The translations under genes were made by a program, and so were the position numbers. A stretch of DNA of 64,000 nucleotides from contig RHPI01001052.1 in assembly GCA_009103225.1 (NCBI GenBank), forward strand, positions 56,377 to 120,376, read 5' to 3'. The notes under the pieces are model-generated. The model had not been told where the DNA came from, searched no databases, and worked only from the letters and a program-made list of their open reading frames with translations. Shown in pieces: positions 60,441 to 64,000 of this stretch. Source of the DNA: Chlorokybus atmophyticus. Taxonomy: Eukaryota; Streptophyta; Chlorokybophyceae; Chlorokybales; Chlorokybaceae. The stretch's first letter is position 1. The number at the start of each line of letters is the position of its first letter.

Positions 60441-61850
60441 CAGATGCTGCGCTGCAGGTCTATCTTGTCTCTACGCTTAGCCTTGTTGGTATAGCGATTG
60501 CACTGTCATTTGACGGAATGTTGGTGTGTATATTATCCGCCCAAAGCACTTAACAACAAGCCGGCAGACGCTGCTCTTCTGATACAGCGTCAGACCCACC
60601 ATATGTGTGAACAATATTGTTCTGTCTGAATGCGAAGCCACCTGCAAAGTGCAACATAGCGCAAAGTTTTCTGTGTACACTGCATAGATATTGTTAATGT
60701 ATCTCGTTGATGATGGCGTGCATTGCTTGTTACTCCGACGAGGGACTCAAGAAGAAGCTCAAAACCAAACTCACATACTTACAGATAACCAACAACTTGT
60801 GTGGCTTGGACTGCTTGCATGCGCTGGTGCGGGTGTTGCTGTGCGCAGGCCATAGCAGTTTGTATGCAGTATGCTGTATGCAGGTTCAAGCACTACGTGC
60901 GTGCGTGCGTGGTCGCATGCCATGCCATCACACATGGTTGCAATAATGAGGTACATGTACATACATACATAGCCAGCGTAGGTTTGGTTGAACAACTGCA
61001 AGACCAACTCGCACGCCACCAGAAAAAGCGCATACAACCACACTATCAAGTAGCAGTAACCTCAGAGTAAGAGCACACGTGTACAGGGTGGTGTCTCTCT
61101 TATAATCAACATCAACACTCGCTGGCAACGCCTCAATGCGCATTACAACTGCAGCACTCGTAGCCACACTTGCGCGACTTTGCAGTGTACAGTGTCCAAG
61201 CAGAGAAGTGAAGATTGCATTGTGTGCGTGCATGCTGTGTATTGATCGATCGTGCTGGTGTTGTGTGAATGTGTGTGCTGCTGCGCACCAAAAATGCGTA
61301 GTGCAATTGCTCATGCTATGCATTTGATCCGTTTGTATTTGTGTTTGTGCTTGTACAGGTTATGCGCGCGGTAGTTGTAGACATGCATGACACAAACAGC
61401 AGCACACATGTAAGCACGTTGGTATACACCACCACCGGGCTGTACACACTGTTCATTCACACCTAACGCTACTACGCTACTCTTGACCTCCCCGTGTGTG
61501 TGTAGTTTTGTTGAGTGCTTGGTGTTGGTGTTGGTGTTGGTGTGTGCGCGTGTTGGAGCAGTTCGTGTGTGAGCAGAGAAGTGACATTGCACTGGCATGC
61601 ACAATGCGTATGCGTGCACACATGTCACTCCCGCACGCGTGAGCTTGCTTGCAATGCCAATGCATAGAGTGTGGTAATACACTGGCATTGGCAAGCTGAC
61701 GCTTGTTGTGTGTACCTTACCCTGTGACACGGAGTGACTAATGTGTGCAATGCAAGTCCTCCAAACTAGCACACTGTCATACTGCTTAGTGTTATGTGCC
61801 GTTTGTTGTTTTGTTCCTTGCAACCGTCTAGTGCTTTGCTTGTGTGCGCC
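60441..61850. other. Intergenic, 1.4 kb
   Basis: Between VPS2 and the allantoate amidohydrolase gene, both on the plus strand. Contains a GGTGTT/TTGGTG tandem at about 61518-61545 and other TG-rich stretches. No gene supported. Confidence 0.5.
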
Positions 61851-64000
61851 ATGGCGAGGGCGGCGTTGGCGCTGGCATTGGCGCTAGCATTGGCTCTGGC
61901 ATTGGGAGCTGTCGCCGGCATTGGGTTGCAGGAGGGCGAGGAGCCGCTGGATGGCGCCGCCGCCGCCGCCCACCCGGGCTACGGTGCGGCCCATACGGCC
62001 TATGGCGTCAACAACCCACCAGGTGAGCATGAGGCCAGGGATTAGCATCACAGATTGACGCAAGCGCATCAAGGATTGAGGTTGCAAGACGTGACAGTCA
62101 TTTGTGTATACAGTTGCTGATTGGGGCAAAAAGCTTAATTGTTACTCGCATGCACACAGCATGCATGCATGCATGTGTCGATGTGTCCAGCAAGCAGCCG
62201 CACATGGAGATTGCATGTTCGTCAAGCAGACAGCATTGTACAATATGTACACCATATCTTACTACTACCCTAGCAGTCGTAGGGTATGAAGTTTCTGCTT
62301 CATACCTGGGTGTTGCGCAGAGTTCATTACTGCTGATGAGGCAGTTGCTGACGGCTTCCGGCACGTTCTGCGTGACGAGGCAGAAGCCAGGCTTCAAGAG
62401 CTCGGCAAGGTAGTCGTTAAATAAGCAAGCAGTTGCTTACACGTGTATGCGTGCACATTGCACGCATACACGTGCAAGCACGCGCACGTATATATGCGTT
62501 TGCGTGTGTGTGTGAGTGCGGATATGACTTGATATGGCATAACCGACCGTTTCAACAGTTTGCTGTTCAATTGTCGTTTGTTTCGCTTGGCTGCCATTGA
62601 GTTGATTGTCCTCCCGTGCAATCTCATCCGCGTTGTGCTGGTATGGGCAGGTCAGTGACGATGACAAGTCCCTGAGTCGCACCTTCCTCAGCCCCGCTCA
62701 CGTCAAAGCCGCCGACACGATAGAGGCGTGGATGCAAGACGCTGGCATGCACACGTACGTATACATGCACATGTGCACTTAAGTATGCGGGCGCGTGCAA
62801 AAGTCCACATGTTGCATGTGTGTTTTTGTGTTCAGTGTGTGCGTGCATACATGCACAGTGTCTGTTAGTGCCTGCGTGCATGTGCATGCGCGTGCACAGG
62901 ATTGATGTTGGGTTGTGTCTGCCGATCAACACAGCTGGGTGGATGCGATTGGCAACGTGCATGGGCGCATCGATGTTGCGAATTCCTCCACTCCGGCACT
63001 CCTGATCGGCTCGCACTTTGTAGGTGCTGACCATTCGCCAACAAACATGTTGACCGCGTCGAGCATCATCTTCTCACACATTATGTCTCAGGATACCGTG
63101 TTAGATGCGGGGCAATACGATGGCCCACTTGGCATCATGACCGCCATCGCTGCTGTCAAGGCACTGCTCATGAGATCCAAGCAAGAGGACCTTCACAAGC
63201 CCATCGAGGTAGCATATCGTGCTTGTGTGTGTGCGTGTGCGCGTGCACATGCGCGTGCGTGCGCATGCGTGTGTGCGTGTGCGCGCCTGTTTGTGCACGT
63301 GTTCGCACACTTGTGCGTGCCTTATACCCACGCACAACGCCTATCCTTCCAGGTGATTGCTTTCAGCGATGAGGAGGGCATCCGCTTCCATTCCACTTTT
63401 CTCGGTAGCAGGGCTGTTGCCGGCACTTTCAACCAGGCCACATTGCAATCAAAGGACAGCAGGTACATGTGTGTCACGACAGGCACAGAATTCAACGTCC
63501 TGTAATGAACGCACAAGCAAGACGGTTGTGTGTGTGTGTTCTATGGCACAGCGGGCAAACCTTGGCGGAGGTTCTGGCGGCTGCGGGCTACAACTCATCA
63601 TGGGAGGCCATCAGAGCTGCCGCTTACGACAAGTCTACCGTGGACGGCTATGTTGAGGTACATTTGCTTTCAGTAAGTTTCAACTTGAACGGGCTGCACG
63701 TTGCGCCATGGTGTTGGTGCTTGTGTCAAGTTGAAGACACACATGAATAAACCAAAGCATTGACTCCAAGCATGCCTTCTGTTTGCATGCTGTGTTTCTT
63801 CATTGCACAGGTGCACATCGAACAAGGCCCGGTGTTAGAGTCGATGGACGTGCCAACGGGGGTTGTGGCCGGCATCGCCGCGCAAGTGAGGCTGCAGGTG
63901 AGGTTGCGCAAACATTTGGACTTGTGTACTTGCAGTGCTTGAAGTCCACATGACATGTTGAGTGTGTTGTGTTGGACTCAAACATACTCGCAGGCAACTG
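61851..64000 (+). CDS. AAH: Allantoate amidohydrolase (3' partial)
   Basis: Metallopeptidase-fold amidohydrolase of the M20 family that releases ammonia and CO2 from allantoate in ureide (purine) breakdown. Exons: 61851-62022, 62321-62409, 62651-62754, 62935-63019, 63092-63208, 63353-63462, 63552-63657, 63811-63897, and 63994 to the window edge; about 290 residues seen. The N-terminus is a hydrophobic Ala/Leu repeat (start MARAALALALALALALALGA), a signal peptide consistent with the ER location of plant enzymes. Metal-ligand motifs: LLIGSHF then DTVLDAGQYDGPLGI, with the first His and the Asp on separate exons; SDEEGIRF; and VHIEQGPVLE. The domain with GSRAVAGTFN lies between. Ureidoglycolate amidohydrolase and N-carbamoyl amino-acid hydrolase are close relatives that the missing 3' half would help exclude. 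Confidence 0.88.
62440..62474. repeat. Perfect 16-bp hairpin with 3-nt loop in an intron
   Basis: CACGTGTATGCGTGCA (62440-62455) pairs exactly with 62459-62474 around the loop CAT, within intron 2 of the allantoate amidohydrolase gene. The arms contain CACGTG and alternating purine-pyrimidine sequence. Confidence 0.9.

Noticed and set aside
1-64000. tRNA, rRNA, snoRNA or CRISPR arrays
   Set aside because: None could be identified by eye; tRNA and snoRNA genes could still be present and would need a dedicated scan.

Overview
The window is nuclear DNA of an intron-rich photosynthetic eukaryote, most likely a chlorophyte green alga (a trebouxiophyte-like lineage would fit the moderate GC, but this is inference). 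I see no operons, bacterial ribosome sites, CRISPR or rRNA. I could trace fourteen recognisable multi-exon genes by joining exons in phase across GT-AG (and two GC-AG) introns, about 120 introns in all. A plant-type D-cysteine desulfhydrase and a DUF1997 protein (a family of cyanobacteria and plastids) support the green lineage.

Layout, left to right: D-cysteine desulfhydrase (+, 5' end cut by the window); Nudix ADP-sugar diphosphatase (-); UTP4/Cirhin, an SSU processome WD40 protein (+); an LSm11-like U7 snRNP protein with an Arg/Ser-rich N-terminus (-); DUF1997 protein (-); a doubtful small gene (-); DNA polymerase alpha catalytic subunit POLA1 (+, 26 exons); GLG1-like cysteine-rich Golgi protein (+). 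A gene-poor stretch of about 7.5 kb (31.5-39.0 kb) follows, with simple repeats, a perfect hairpin, tandem duplications, a poly-C run containing an N, and a 5'-truncated reverse transcriptase remnant. Then come an unrecognised Pro/Met-rich protein (-); TIM14/PAM18 (+); an RluA-type pseudouridine synthase (-); mitochondrial NFS1 cysteine desulfurase (-); FAM91 (+); BET1-type SNARE (-); VPS2/CHMP2 ESCRT-III (+); and the 5' part of allantoate amidohydrolase (+, cut by the right edge).

The genes are mostly housekeeping: replication (POLA1), rRNA and RNA processing (UTP4, LSm11, pseudouridine synthase), mitochondrial biogenesis (TIM14, NFS1), endomembrane traffic (GLG1, FAM91, BET1, VPS2) and nitrogen, sulfur or nucleotide metabolism (allantoate amidohydrolase, D-cysteine desulfhydrase, Nudix). 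They do not form one pathway. Several neighbours are head-to-head with short gaps (NFS1/FAM91, BET1/VPS2, Nudix/UTP4), suggesting shared promoters. The most notable points are the RS-domain LSm11, very small coding exons (a lone ATG, 11 nt, 29 nt), GC-AG introns, near-perfect hairpins in introns, and the unrecognised Pro/Met-rich gene.
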